Below are positions 1 through 6,605 of a stretch of DNA of 29,268 nucleotides, piece after piece; the stretch's first letter is position 1; each line of letters opens with the position of its first letter. Source of the DNA: a virus; the IMG/VR virus record IMGVR_UViG_3300025901_000008, positions 1 through 29,268 of that record; one strand, written 5' to 3'. The notes under the pieces were generated by a model. The model searched no databases, had not been told where the DNA came from, and saw only the letters and a list, made by a program, of their open reading frames with translations. The translations under genes and the position numbers were made by a program.

Positions 1-2
1 TG

Positions 3-1292
3 CTGCTCGACCTGGCGGCAGTGGTGCGGCTGAAGACGGCGGCGGAGCGGGCGCTTGAGGCGATCAATTCGGAATGCGCCCAACTGACGGAGGGCCGGGT
101 GACGGCGCCCGGCAGCCAGGTGGCGCGGCTGATGGCGTGGCTGGCTAGCGAAGGCACGGCGCTGACGGATGTTTCACGTGAAACAGTCGGCGTGGCGCTG
201 GACGCTCGGCATCCGGCGGTGGTGCATCGGGTGCTGGAGCTCCGCCAACAGGCGGCGAAGTCGTCGGTGGCGAAGCTGGAGCGGATGATCGACGTCGCCT
301 CCAACAAGGACGGCAGGGCGCGGCATCTGCTGCAGTTCTACGGAGCGGGACGGACGGGCCGCTGGGCGGGGCGGTTGATCCAGCCGCAAAACCTGCCGCG
401 GACGCCAGAGGACCACGACGCAGAGGCGGTTATCGGCCTCGCTGAGGGGCTCGACGTGTTTTGGGCATCGCCGATGGCGGAGATCTCGAAGACGCTCAGG
501 GGCTGCTTTGTGGCCAAGCCTGGCCATGTCCTGGTGGCTGCCGACCTCAGTCAGATCGAAGCCAGGGTGCTGGCGTGGCTGGCGGGGCAGAAGGACGTCG
601 TCGAGGCGTTCGCGCGGGGTGATGATGTTTATGTCCAAGCGGCGCGCAAGGTCGGCAGCGCCAATCGGCAGCTGGGCAAAGTGCTGGTGTTGGCTTGTGG
701 TTACGGCATGGGGGCGGAGAAGTTTAGGACGACGGCGGCTGCGGCACCCTACTTCGTCGAGCTGACGGCGGCGCAAGCGACGGCGCATCTATGGGCGTGG
801 CGCGACGGCAATTCAGCGATCTTGCGCTATTGGCGGGCGGTCGAAGAGGCGGTGCGGCGATCGGTGCAGCGCCACGGCGCGGTGATCGGGCTCAGCCACG
901 GCATGGCAGTCAGGACGCTTGGGAGGACAACGCAGGTCAAAAAACCCAATGGTGTCCCCTTGACGTACCACAACATGCGGCTGGCGGCGGAAAGCGGGTT
1001 GGTGTTCGACGGGGTCAACGGGGTGACCAAGAAGTGGGGCACCGAACGGACCTATGGCGGCCGGCTGGTGGAGAATATCGTCCAGTCGGTGGCGCGTGAC
1101 GTGATGGCGGAGGCGATGCTCGATCGGACGGCAGTGCCAGTGATGACAGTGCATGATGAAATCGTCTGGGAGTTGCCGGAAACCGAGTTCAGCGGCTGGG
1201 ATCGGGCGGCTTTTACGCCGGAGGCGCCGGCGTGGGCGGCGGGGCTGCCGGTGGCGGCGAAGTTGTCCACAGGGCGGCGCTACGCGAAGTGA
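3..1292 (+). CDS. DNA polymerase, family A (Pol I-like), C-terminal part, truncated by window start
   Basis: Replicative DNA polymerase of the phage. The reading frame is open to the left edge, so about 429 C-terminal residues are visible and the start and any 3'-5' exonuclease domain are outside. Counting from the GTG at 21, motif A is DLSQIEAR with catalytic D175. Motif B is RQLGK (K220) followed by YG at 228. Motif C is VHDE with D379. All three catalytic motifs are intact, so this is the complete palm and fingers of an A-family enzyme. It heads the plus-strand replication module, ahead of the primase-helicase. Odd feature: codons 168-185 all end in A or T inside a gene whose codons mostly end in G or C, and they spell a parS site (separate entry). 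Confidence 0.95.
   Translation: MLDLAAVVRLKTAAERALEAINSECAQLTEGRVTAPGSQVARLMAWLASEGTALTDVSRETVGVALDARHPAVVHRVLELRQQAAKSSVAKLERMIDVASNKDGRARHLLQFYGAGRTGRWAGRLIQPQNLPRTPEDHDAEAVIGLAEGLDVFWASPMAEISKTLRGCFVAKPGHVLVAADLSQIEARVLAWLAGQKDVVEAFARGDDVYVQAARKVGSANRQLGKVLVLACGYGMGAEKFRTTAAAAPYFVELTAAQATAHLWAWRDGNSAILRYWRAVEEAVRRSVQRHGAVIGLSHGMAVRTLGRTTQVKKPNGVPLTYHNMRLAAESGLVFDGVNGVTKKWGTERTYGGRLVENIVQSVARDVMAEAMLDRTAVPVMTVHDEIVWELPETEFSGWDRAAFTPEAPAWAAGLPVAAKLSTGRRYAK
170..185. promoter_or_regulatory. parS: Perfect parS (ParB-binding) palindrome inside the polymerase gene
   Basis: The 16-bp sequence TGTTTCACGTGAAACA is a perfect palindrome and matches the general bacterial chromosomal parS consensus TGTTNCACGTGNAACA. 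It is read in frame as V-S-R-E-T after an Asp codon, using gat-gtt-tca-cgt-gaa-aca. In Rhizobiales the host gene rsmG often carries the same VSRET peptide because parS overlaps its start. ParB is a CTP-dependent clamp that loads at parS and spreads along DNA. No parB or parA is visible here, so the partner would be the host ParB or a gene outside the window. The sequence match is certain; its function here is inferred. Confidence 0.85.
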
Positions 1293-1345
1293 ATGGACCC
1301 TGTTCGCCGACTAACGTAGGTTAAAAACGAATCACCAAATGATGA

Positions 1346-1376
1346 AGGCGATAACCCGTGGCCGGGGATATCGCCT
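1346..1376 (+). other. Stem-loop in the gap between polymerase and the next gene
   Basis: The arms 1346-1353 (AGGCGATA) and 1369-1376 (TATCGCCT) pair over 8 bp. An inner CCCG/CGGG stem around a TGGC tetraloop extends the hairpin. No T-run follows, so it is not a standard intrinsic terminator. It lies in the 124-bp gap 1293-1416, which has no gene. It could be a processing or stability element of the mRNA. The gap also holds one of only four GANTC sites of the window (1329). Confidence 0.5.
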
Positions 1377-1416
1377 CCTGATCCTCAAATCCCTGTACGG
1401 AAGAAAGGAACATCAC

Positions 1417-1797
1417 GTGCCTAAAGCTAATGAAACTGCTCCCCAAAATCAACACACTGTCGTCGCTGCGGCGGCAGGCTGGTCTGTCGTTCAGATCTAC
1501 CTCGGCTGTCAGCTGGTGGACGGCGTATGGATCGTCGATCCGATCGAGATCGCCGAAGCCCCGGTTGTCGCGTGGCGTATTTACCCCGGTTTTAAGCAGC
1601 AGCCATCGGGCGTCTTAGCGTGGCGGCTACCGCTGGTGCCGCGGCTGGATGAGTATCATCTGGATTACCGTGGCCTCGTCACCCCTGATGGCAGGGTCGA
1701 GCATTACAACAAGATTTTTTTGAGCCGCGACGAGTGGCTGGCTCACATCTGCCTCGCCCACGCTGAACGCGCTCAAAGCTGGGAGCTCGACCGATGA
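1417..1797 (+). CDS. Hypothetical protein (126 aa)
   Basis: Family not recognised. The start is taken as GTG 1417 because AAGAAAGGAA lies at 1401-1410, six bases upstream; an in-frame ATG at 1339 lacks such a site. The protein is soluble, rich in Trp and aromatic residues in its middle (WSVVQIYLGCQL, VAWRIYPGF), with no membrane segment or clear motif. Its stop overlaps the primase-helicase start by four bases (ATGA), so the two are translationally coupled. This suggests a replication-related role, but that is only context. Confidence 0.7.
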   Translation: MPKANETAPQNQHTVVAAAAGWSVVQIYLGCQLVDGVWIVDPIEIAEAPVVAWRIYPGFKQQPSGVLAWRLPLVPRLDEYHLDYRGLVTPDGRVEHYNKIFLSRDEWLAHICLAHAERAQSWELDR

Positions 1798-3995
1798 ATG
1801 AGGCGAGCCGAGCGTTTCTGCGCGCTTATTTCGGTGATGATCTCAGCGGCGTCTATGTCTGCGACAGCAACAGCATGAATAGGCCGCGGCTGGCGGCGAC
1901 GGCGACGCTCGACCCGCAGGCTGGCTGGTATTGGTGCCCGGCGCGGCTGTCGGGACTGAATGCCCGCGGGCAGCGGGTGGCGGAGAAGGCCGTCTCGGTC
2001 CACGCTTTGGTCATCGACGATGTCGGACGTAAGGTTCACCCGGCGGAGTTCGCCTGGCTAGCGACGCCACCGCTGACGCTGCTTGAGACCTCCGAAGGCA
2101 ATGCTCAAGCGGGATACCGACTGGGCGACGGGGTGACGCCGGCAGAATGGACGGCGCTGAGAGCGCGGGTGCCGTGGGAGGTCGATGGCACCGACTGCGT
2201 GCATTGGTGGCGGCTGCCTGGCGGCATCAATCAGAAGCGCGGCGGCTTTGTGGTTGGATCGGTCATTTGGGGGGAGGGCGACCTCGGGTGGTTGCCGGAG
2301 ACGCCGTTTAGCAAGGCGGCGCGAGCTCCGCGGAGCGGAGGTGGGCCGCAGGCGGCGCCCTCGGTGGCGGCGGTCAAGGCGGTGCTGGAGGCGCTGAAGA
2401 ACCCCTGGGAAGGCGGCGAAGGCGAAGGCTTGCGCGGCTGGTGGATAGAGGTCCTGCACGCGATCAAGGGAGCGTTGCTGGAGTGGCCGGAAGACGCCTT
2501 TGAATTGGCGCTGGCGTGGTCGAAGGACGAACCTGGGTTCGAGCGGGTGTGGGAGAGCATCGAGCCGCATTCGGCCGGCTGGGGGGCGTTGGAGATTTTG
2601 GCCAAGGACAAGGCGGGACCAGACTTAGCGGCGGCGGCGTTTGATGATGATGCCACTCAGCCAGAGAAAGAGCGGACGACGATTTATGACTTCTACGCTC
2701 ACAACCCTACCGGCAAGTTTGTCTACATGCCGACCGGCGATCTGTGGCCGGCGAGCAACGTCAATTCGCGCTGTGGCCCGACTGGGATATCCGACGCAAA
2801 GGGCAAGCCGCTACCGGCTTCGGAGGTACTGAAGCGGCAGCGGTCGGTGGATCAGGTGTCGTGGCTGCCGGGACGGCCGAAGTTGGTCAAAGACGCGGTG
2901 CTGACCAAGGCGGGGATCGAAGCCGAGAAGGACAATGTGATTTTGAACCTGTACCGGCCGCCGGCGAAGTGTTCGGGGGTGGCGCAACATGCGCTGCCGT
3001 GGCGGCGGCATTTGGAGATGCTCTATCCCGAAGACGCCGAATGGATCAGCAAGTGGATGGCGCATTGCATCCAGCGGCCGTGGGAGAAGAAGAACCACGC
3101 GCTGGTGCTGGGCGGGCCGTCGGGGGCCGGCAAGGATACGATCCTAGCGCCGCTGATCCTCGGGGTGGGCGGGCAGAATTGGCAGGAGGCGACGCCGACG
3201 GCGCTGCTGGGGCGGTTCAATTCGTTCCTGCAGAGCGTCGTGCTGCGGATCTCGGAGGTGCATAACCTCGGTGAGAATATGACCCGGCGGAAGCTGTATG
3301 AGCATCTGAAGCCGATCCTCGCGGCGCCGCCGGCGACGCTGCAGATCGACACCAAGGGGGTCGAGGTTCGATCCATTTTGAACGTCGTTGGGGTGGTGAT
3401 GACGACCAACTACCGGCACGAGGGCTTCTATCTGCCGGAGGAGGACCGCCGCCACTACATGGCCTGGACCGACGTGACGGAACGCCAGGTGCGGCAGGAC
3501 AAGGGGCCGGATTACTATGCGCGGCTGCACCAGTGGATGGATGGTGACGGAGCCGGGCATGTAGTGGCCTTCCTGCGGTCGATCGATCTGAAGGGGTGGG
3601 ATGCCAAGGCGCCGCCGCCGAAGACGCGATGGTGGCATTCGGTGGTTGGAGTGTCGACGCAAGACGTCAATGATGAGGCGCTGGAGGACGCTATCGCAGC
3701 GATGGGTTCGCCTTCGGTGTTCTCCAAGGATCAGTTGATGGCGGCGGCAGAGCCGGGACTGCAGACGTGGATTGACGACCCGAAGAACACGCGAGCGTTT
3801 CCGGCCCGTTTGGATGGCCAAGGATATGAGCGCATTCTGAGCGGCGGCAGCAAGGGAAGATGGTACTTGAAGGACACGCGGAACGTGTCCTTGTATGGAA
3901 AGAAGAGCCTCTCGACATCTGACCAAGTCAATGCTTGCGAGGCTTGGGTGGTCAAAAAGAACGAAGAAATCGAAAAATCGAAAAAAGGTTTCTGA
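1794..3995 (+). CDS. Primase-helicase: RepB-like (AEP) primase domain fused to SF3 helicase
   Basis: Predicted to make primers and unwind DNA at the phage fork. The N-terminal part looks like a RepB-type archaeo-eukaryotic primase. It has a hydrophobic strand ending in the acidic pair D75-D76 (ALVIDD), then ETSEGNAQAGY at 98-108 and WRLPGGINQK at 139-148, the usual order of these motifs. The C-terminal part is a superfamily 3 / DUF5906-type helicase. Its Walker A is GGPSGAGKDT at 440-449 with K447, the B motif VVLRISE ends at E488, and motif C is MTTN with N539. Length 733 aa fits a two-domain primase-helicase. The tail is Lys-rich (KKNEEIEKSKKGF). It is the last gene of the plus-strand replication module and sits beside a large inverted repeat that may be its origin. 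Confidence 0.9.
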   Translation: MNEASRAFLRAYFGDDLSGVYVCDSNSMNRPRLAATATLDPQAGWYWCPARLSGLNARGQRVAEKAVSVHALVIDDVGRKVHPAEFAWLATPPLTLLETSEGNAQAGYRLGDGVTPAEWTALRARVPWEVDGTDCVHWWRLPGGINQKRGGFVVGSVIWGEGDLGWLPETPFSKAARAPRSGGGPQAAPSVAAVKAVLEALKNPWEGGEGEGLRGWWIEVLHAIKGALLEWPEDAFELALAWSKDEPGFERVWESIEPHSAGWGALEILAKDKAGPDLAAAAFDDDATQPEKERTTIYDFYAHNPTGKFVYMPTGDLWPASNVNSRCGPTGISDAKGKPLPASEVLKRQRSVDQVSWLPGRPKLVKDAVLTKAGIEAEKDNVILNLYRPPAKCSGVAQHALPWRRHLEMLYPEDAEWISKWMAHCIQRPWEKKNHALVLGGPSGAGKDTILAPLILGVGGQNWQEATPTALLGRFNSFLQSVVLRISEVHNLGENMTRRKLYEHLKPILAAPPATLQIDTKGVEVRSILNVVGVVMTTNYRHEGFYLPEEDRRHYMAWTDVTERQVRQDKGPDYYARLHQWMDGDGAGHVVAFLRSIDLKGWDAKAPPPKTRWWHSVVGVSTQDVNDEALEDAIAAMGSPSVFSKDQLMAAAEPGLQTWIDDPKNTRAFPARLDGQGYERILSGGSKGRWYLKDTRNVSLYGKKSLSTSDQVNACEAWVVKKNEEIEKSKKGF

Positions 3996-4015
3996 AGCGT
4001 TGAGTTTACCGCATA

Positions 4016-4138
4016 CCGACACTATCCGACACTATGTCTACTCGCCTAGCTCACACTCCTACATGCCCCTATAATAATAAAAAACCCAGAAAAAATTACA
4101 AATTATGGACGAGTAAACATAGTGTCGGATAGTGTCGG
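4016..4138. repeat. 29-bp inverted repeat of tandem 10-bp units around AT-rich loop; candidate replication origin
   Basis: Arms 4016-4044 and 4110-4138 are reverse complements at 28 of 29 positions. Each arm starts (outer side) with two tandem copies of CCGACACTAT, giving four copies in all. The 65-bp loop 4045-4109 is AT-rich and includes TATAAT (4070-4075) and A-runs. There is no gene in 3996-4200. The setting, directly after a RepB-like primase-helicase and between converging operons, fits an iteron-type origin or a hairpin recognised by the primase, as the ssi hairpins of RSF1010 are by RepB'. A role in ending transcription is also possible, but the loop is too long for an ordinary terminator. 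Confidence 0.6.
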
Positions 4139-4151
4139 AGCCGATAGCTGG

Positions 4152-4193
4152 AAAAATAATTATCGCCGCCTCTGCAGGTTGTAGAGGCGGCGA
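4152..4193 (-). terminator. Rho-independent terminator of the leftward operon
   Basis: An 11-bp perfect stem (TCGCCGCCTCT 4163-4173 with 4183-4193) has a 9-nt loop. Read on the minus strand it is followed at once by TAATTATTTTT (4162-4152). It lies eight bases beyond the stop of the last leftward gene. This is a textbook intrinsic terminator. Confidence 0.85.
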
Positions 4194-4200
4194 CGAGGGG

Positions 4201-4416
4201 TCAGGGGATGACCTGCGGATATTCGGTGCCCCAGCTGTGGCGGACGGGGGCGGTGTTGGCGTCGTGGATGGCGGCGACGATGAAGAAGCCGACGATCAGC
4301 AGCGGGATCGCCGCCAGGCAGGCGAGGAAGGCGGCAGCTGCCGCCGAGACGCCCATCCGGCCGAAGACGATGGCGATAGCGGACAGGACAACGCCGCCGA
4401 AGACGAGCAGGGTCAT
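4201..4416 (-). CDS. Small membrane protein, two hydrophobic segments (71 aa)
   Basis: Function unknown. The start is ATG 4416-4414, which overlaps the upstream gene's TGA in ATGA, so the pair is coupled; a longer upstream reading frame would only duplicate that neighbour. Hydrophobic segments run at about residues 2-19 and 23-50 (AAAAAFLACLAAIPLLIVGFF within it), followed by a polar tail ending GTEYPQVIP. It is last in the leftward operon, just before the terminator. Size and two-helix topology resemble small holins or superinfection proteins, but no lysis gene is adjacent and I do not assign one. Confidence 0.75.
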   Translation of the reverse strand: MTLLVFGGVVLSAIAIVFGRMGVSAAAAAFLACLAAIPLLIVGFFIVAAIHDANTAPVRHSWGTEYPQVIP

Positions 4417-4646
4417 GATTGCACCTGCTTGTCGGCATCGAACCAGTAGAGCGGGGTGATCCGCTCGACCCACATGCATTCGGCGATTTCGACGTTGGCG
4501 CCGGCCTTGCGGTGCAGGTGAGCTCGTTCGAGCGCGGCCTTGCGGCTGCGGCTGAACTCGGTCTTGCGATCGGCGAGCTTCGGGTAGAAGGCGATCAGCC
4601 GCCATTTGGTGCCGTCGTAGTACGGGTTGATCAGTTTTTCGGTCAT
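4413..4646 (-). CDS. Hypothetical protein (77 aa)
   Basis: Family not recognised. It is a small soluble, basic protein with Trp/Tyr-rich stretches (PYYDGTKWRLIAFYP near the start, MWVERITPLYWF near the end) around a charged, probably helical middle (KAALERAHLHRKAG). The upstream ribosome site is weak (GAGC, nine bases before the ATG). It is coupled to the downstream membrane protein by an ATGA overlap. It sits after a 105-bp gap with three hairpins, which may uncouple it from the genes before it. Confidence 0.7.
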   Translation of the reverse strand: MTEKLINPYYDGTKWRLIAFYPKLADRKTEFSRSRKAALERAHLHRKAGANVEIAECMWVERITPLYWFDADKQVQS

Positions 4647-4660
4647 TTTGGTTGCTCAGG

Positions 4661-4750
4661 GCGCTCTGTGAGCGCGTTTGGGGTTGGAGGGTGCTGGGAG
4701 ACCCGCCAGCGCAGAACGCGCGTCAGCGGGCTTCCCTGTGGCAAACAGGG
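4661..4750. other. Cluster of three stem-loops in a 105-bp intergenic gap
   Basis: Three hairpins can form between the two minus-strand genes. GCGCTC/GAGCGC lies at 4661-4675 with a 3-nt loop. CCCGC/GCGGG lies at 4702-4730 with an inner GCGC/GCGC pairing. CCCTGT/ACAGGG lies at 4734-4750, directly after the stop codon of the upstream gene. None has a T-run. The order (short hairpin after a stop, then a GC-rich one) resembles the repeat elements at 5381 and 6273, though the sequence differs. Confidence 0.45.
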
Positions 4751-4751
4751 C

Positions 4752-4940
4752 CTAACGCAGCTGGATGGCCAAGCTGCGGTAGTCAGGGTTGAGATCATCG
4801 AAGCCGATCGCGAAAAGGTAGTGATCGAGGGCTTCGGTGGGCGACTGGCCGATGCCGATCGCATCGCAGAGGTCGTAGTCTTCCGGCATTGCCTGCCAGT
4901 AGCCGGCCTGGATGGCCGGCTCGATGATGATGGTGCGCAT
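4752..4940 (-). CDS. Small HicB-like-fold protein (62 aa)
   Basis: The sequence has the pattern of short phage proteins distantly like HicB: an N-terminal strand (TIIIEPAIQAGYWQAMPED), a turn, then an I-G-x-G-x-S-P-x-E-A-L-D helix. HicB proteins are antitoxins, but no HicA toxin is next to it and the DNA-binding tail is absent, so no toxin-antitoxin role is claimed. The start ATG 4940-4938 has GAGGA seven bases upstream. It lies three bases after the preceding gene in the leftward operon. Confidence 0.7.
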   Translation of the reverse strand: MRTIIIEPAIQAGYWQAMPEDYDLCDAIGIGQSPTEALDHYLFAIGFDDLNPDYRSLAIQLR

Positions 4941-4943
4941 GGC

Positions 4944-5150
4944 TCAATCCTCGATGGCGACAGCCTTGTCGCCGTTCCAATGGTGGGTGACGGGATCGTC
5001 GGAGGGGCTGACTTGCATGAAGCGGACGGTGGTCCACCGCCCTAGCAAGTCTTTGGCATACAACTCTGCCTCGTCTGCGGTGGCAAAACGCAACCCATTC
5101 GAGTACCATTTGGGATCGTTGCCGACTTGAACTTCGCCTTTGTAGCTCAT
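4944..5150 (-). CDS. Hypothetical phage protein (68 aa)
   Basis: A small soluble protein of a type I recognise from other phages and prophages of Proteobacteria, without a known function. Typical features are a VQVGNDPKWYSNGLRFATADEAE stretch followed by an L-x-x-RW helix and a DPVTHHWN turn. The start ATG 5150-5148 is well supported by AAAGGAG eight bases upstream. The next gene upstream ends 13 bases before it, so it is part of the leftward operon. Confidence 0.8.
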   Translation of the reverse strand: MSYKGEVQVGNDPKWYSNGLRFATADEAELYAKDLLGRWTTVRFMQVSPSDDPVTHHWNGDKAVAIED

Positions 5151-5163
5151 TGGTGTTGCTCCT

Positions 5164-5367
5164 TTAGTCGATATCGTTATTGTTCAAGCGATACTCGCAA
5201 GCGGCATCATGCATGATGACAGCGCCTAGGCGCTCTGCAGCGCGCGAGTAGGACAAACCTGGCTCAATCTGCACACCATAGGTGACAGTGAATGAGTTAA
5301 TGCCTTCCTGAGTGAGGCGGATAAGGCCGTCGTAAAGGGTGAAGCATTCAAGCGGGAAGTCTTCCAT
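5164..5367 (-). CDS. Hypothetical phage protein (67 aa)
   Basis: A small soluble protein without known function. A central FTVTYGVQIEPGLSYSRAA stretch and a later RLGAVIMHDAACE helix look conserved. Three in-frame ATGs exist. AAAGGA at 5380-5375 is only one or two bases from the ATG at 5373 but about seven from the one at 5367, so 5367 is preferred. The upstream ATG at 5388 lies inside the repeated element and has no ribosome site. The gene follows directly on that repeat. Confidence 0.75.
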   Translation of the reverse strand: MEDFPLECFTLYDGLIRLTQEGINSFTVTYGVQIEPGLSYSRAAERLGAVIMHDAACEYRLNNNDID

Positions 5368-5380
5368 AGTCATTTCCTTT

Positions 5381-5437
5381 GGTCTCATCAGGCAGCGCCT
5401 AACGCTGCGACGGGCTTACCTCATGCCCGTTTCGACC
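5381..5437. repeat. Intergenic double-hairpin repeat, copy 1
   Basis: 57 bp nearly identical to 6273-6323 apart from loop sequences. It carries two stem-loops: GCAGCG/CGCTGC with a 5-nt loop (CCTAA here, TCTTA in copy 2) and ACGGGC/GCCCGT with a 9-nt loop (3 nt in copy 2). The stems are unchanged and differences fall in loops. It fills the space between two leftward genes and ends just upstream of the next ribosome site. It is likely an RNA element of the operon transcript (processing or stability); no T-run, so not a standard terminator. Confidence 0.75.
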
Positions 5438-5441
5438 TTGG

Positions 5442-5642
5442 TTAATGTTTAGATAGCAAGTGTTCGGCGATGCGGTAGCTGCCGCCATCCCGCTCGACCA
5501 TACCGCTATCAAGTAGCTGCGTGGACAAGCGATATTGAGAGCGAATGGCTATGCCTGTAGCTCGCCTCAATTCGGTTAGTGTGTAGGCGCGGGATGGGTC
5601 CCGCTCCATGTAATGCATAGCTCTATCTAGCATGTTTCTCAT
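5442..5642 (-). CDS. Small winged-helix DNA-binding protein, putative regulator (66 aa)
   Basis: The order helix (NMLDRAMHYMERD), short strand (AYTL), helix-turn-helix (TELRRATGIAIRSQYRLSTQLLDSG) and beta wing (MVERDGGSYRIAE) is that of a minimal winged helix-turn-helix domain. It would bind DNA, probably as a dimer. Two ATGs are possible. AAAGGAG lies one base before the ATG at 5648 and about seven before the one at 5642, so the second is chosen. It is the only obvious DNA-binding regulator in the leftward operon and is a candidate to act on the palindromes at 6616 and 7283, which is inference. Confidence 0.7.
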   Translation of the reverse strand: MRNMLDRAMHYMERDPSRAYTLTELRRATGIAIRSQYRLSTQLLDSGMVERDGGSYRIAEHLLSKH

Positions 5643-5659
5643 AGTCATTCTCCTTTGGG

Positions 5660-6256
5660 TTATGCCTGCAGGCAGGCGACGTGATAGGCAGATACGATAT
5701 CGGCCGAAGTCAATGATTTGTTTGCCCTATTTCCAGCGACGGTGGCGCACCAGGTATTCCACCAATGCTTTGAACCGCCGGTTTCACGGCAGATTTCGAC
5801 ATAACGGTCAATCTTGCCGCGCTTGGTTTCAGGCTTGACCGACTTGGCCAGCTTGAAAGCTGTTTCGGCCAAGCCCAAAGCCTTTAAGTTATGGGTATCG
5901 AGGCAGGCGACTTCCAAGCCGCAGATCTGTGCGACAAAGCTTGCCTTGACGATCCCTAAACCCGGTACATTGGACAGGACATCGACAGCGCCAATCACGT
6001 CATTGAGTTCGCAAGCCTTAGTCACGGCAGCAAACAAAACCTCTTGGTGGTTGAGTGCATAGGTGTAGCCAATCCGCTTCGAACCGAAGAGGTACTTTGA
6101 TTGGGCGCCATTCAAGCGAATGTCGCGCATCTGATTGGCAACCGATTGAAGCGGCTGTTGAATGGTCGCCAGCACAAAGGCGATGACATCGGTCAGGCCT
6201 TGCGGCGAAGCGAGCGCATGGGAGCGCATCAGAGGCATATCACGGTCGTACATCAT
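5660..6256 (-). CDS. HhH-GPD base-excision DNA glycosylase-like protein (198 aa)
   Basis: It resembles the helix-hairpin-helix-GPD superfamily (endonuclease III, MutY, AlkA). The hairpin is NVPGLGIVKASFVAQ at about 96-110. It is followed ten residues on by LDTHN, matching the family's VDTHV with catalytic aspartate D120. The position that is lysine in endonuclease III-type lyases appears to be Val (GIVKA against GRKTA), so if active it would be a monofunctional glycosylase. No Fe-S cysteine cluster is seen. At 198 aa it is about the size of the family core. The start is ATG 6256-6254 (or 6253); the ribosome site is weak (CCGAG). An in-frame ATG at 6280 falls inside the repeat element. A role in DNA repair or handling modified bases is inferred. 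Confidence 0.7.
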   Translation of the reverse strand: MMYDRDMPLMRSHALASPQGLTDVIAFVLATIQQPLQSVANQMRDIRLNGAQSKYLFGSKRIGYTYALNHQEVLFAAVTKACELNDVIGAVDVLSNVPGLGIVKASFVAQICGLEVACLDTHNLKALGLAETAFKLAKSVKPETKRGKIDRYVEICRETGGSKHWWNTWCATVAGNRANKSLTSADIVSAYHVACLQA

Positions 6257-6272
6257 CGTTACTCGGGTTAGT

Positions 6273-6323
6273 GGTCTCATCAGGCAGCGTCTTACGCTGC
6301 GACGGGCAAAGCCCGTTTCGACC
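6273..6323. repeat. Intergenic double-hairpin repeat, copy 2
   Basis: 51 bp matching 5381-5437. The first 35 bases differ at two loop positions and the last 13 are identical. The second stem ACGGGC/GCCCGT has a loop of only AAA here. It begins at the stop codon of the NGWSNRETW-type gene and ends before the glycosylase-like gene. In both copies a GATGAGACC runs in frame into the downstream gene. Confidence 0.75.
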
Positions 6324-6577
6324 TATTCGGCGCTGAGACTGTTGGCGATTTCGAACCAATTGACGTGGATCAGCGCGGCGCCGATCAGATCGTTAGCAAA
6401 GCCCGGGACAGTTGGATTGGCGCAGACATCGTCAATCAAAAGTTCGACGTAGTCTGAGATGTGGTCAGCACTCATGCCTCTCACTTCGTTGTAGGTGGCT
6501 TCGTCATTGGTGAGCCAGAGATTGACGAGCCACGTCTCGCGATTGCTCCAGCCGTTGTAGGGTGTCTCGGTAGTCAT
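6323..6577 (-). CDS. NGWSNRETW-type phage protein (84 aa)
   Basis: It carries the signature YNGWSNRETWLVNLWLTND at residues 7-25, found in a widespread family of small phage and bacterial proteins of unknown function (listed as DUF7249, if I recall the number correctly). The rest is acidic and helical, with a WFEIANSL end. The start ATG 6577-6575 has AAGGAG eight bases upstream. It is the first gene of the leftward operon and directly follows the promoter at 6606-6634. Confidence 0.85.
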   Translation of the reverse strand: MTTETPYNGWSNRETWLVNLWLTNDEATYNEVRGMSADHISDYVELLIDDVCANPTVPGFANDLIGAALIHVNWFEIANSLSAE

Positions 6578-6605
6578 TTGCTCATCTCCTTGTTTCTATG
6601 GATGT

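Noticed and set aside
174-788. Long open frame on the minus strand within the polymerase gene (204 aa)
   Set aside because: It is Arg/His-rich shadow coding opposite a gene with intact catalytic motifs, as is usual in GC-rich DNA.
1262-1272. TTGTCCACA, one mismatch from a DnaA box
   Set aside because: A single imperfect 9-mer inside coding sequence is expected by chance; no cluster was seen.
4016-4138. The inverted repeat as an ordinary intrinsic terminator
   Set aside because: The 65-nt loop and the lack of a T-run after either arm argue against it; a proper terminator for the leftward operon lies beside it at 4152-4193.
4752-4940. HicB antitoxin of a toxin-antitoxin pair
   Set aside because: No HicA-like gene lies next to it and the DNA-binding tail of HicB is missing; only a fold resemblance is reported.
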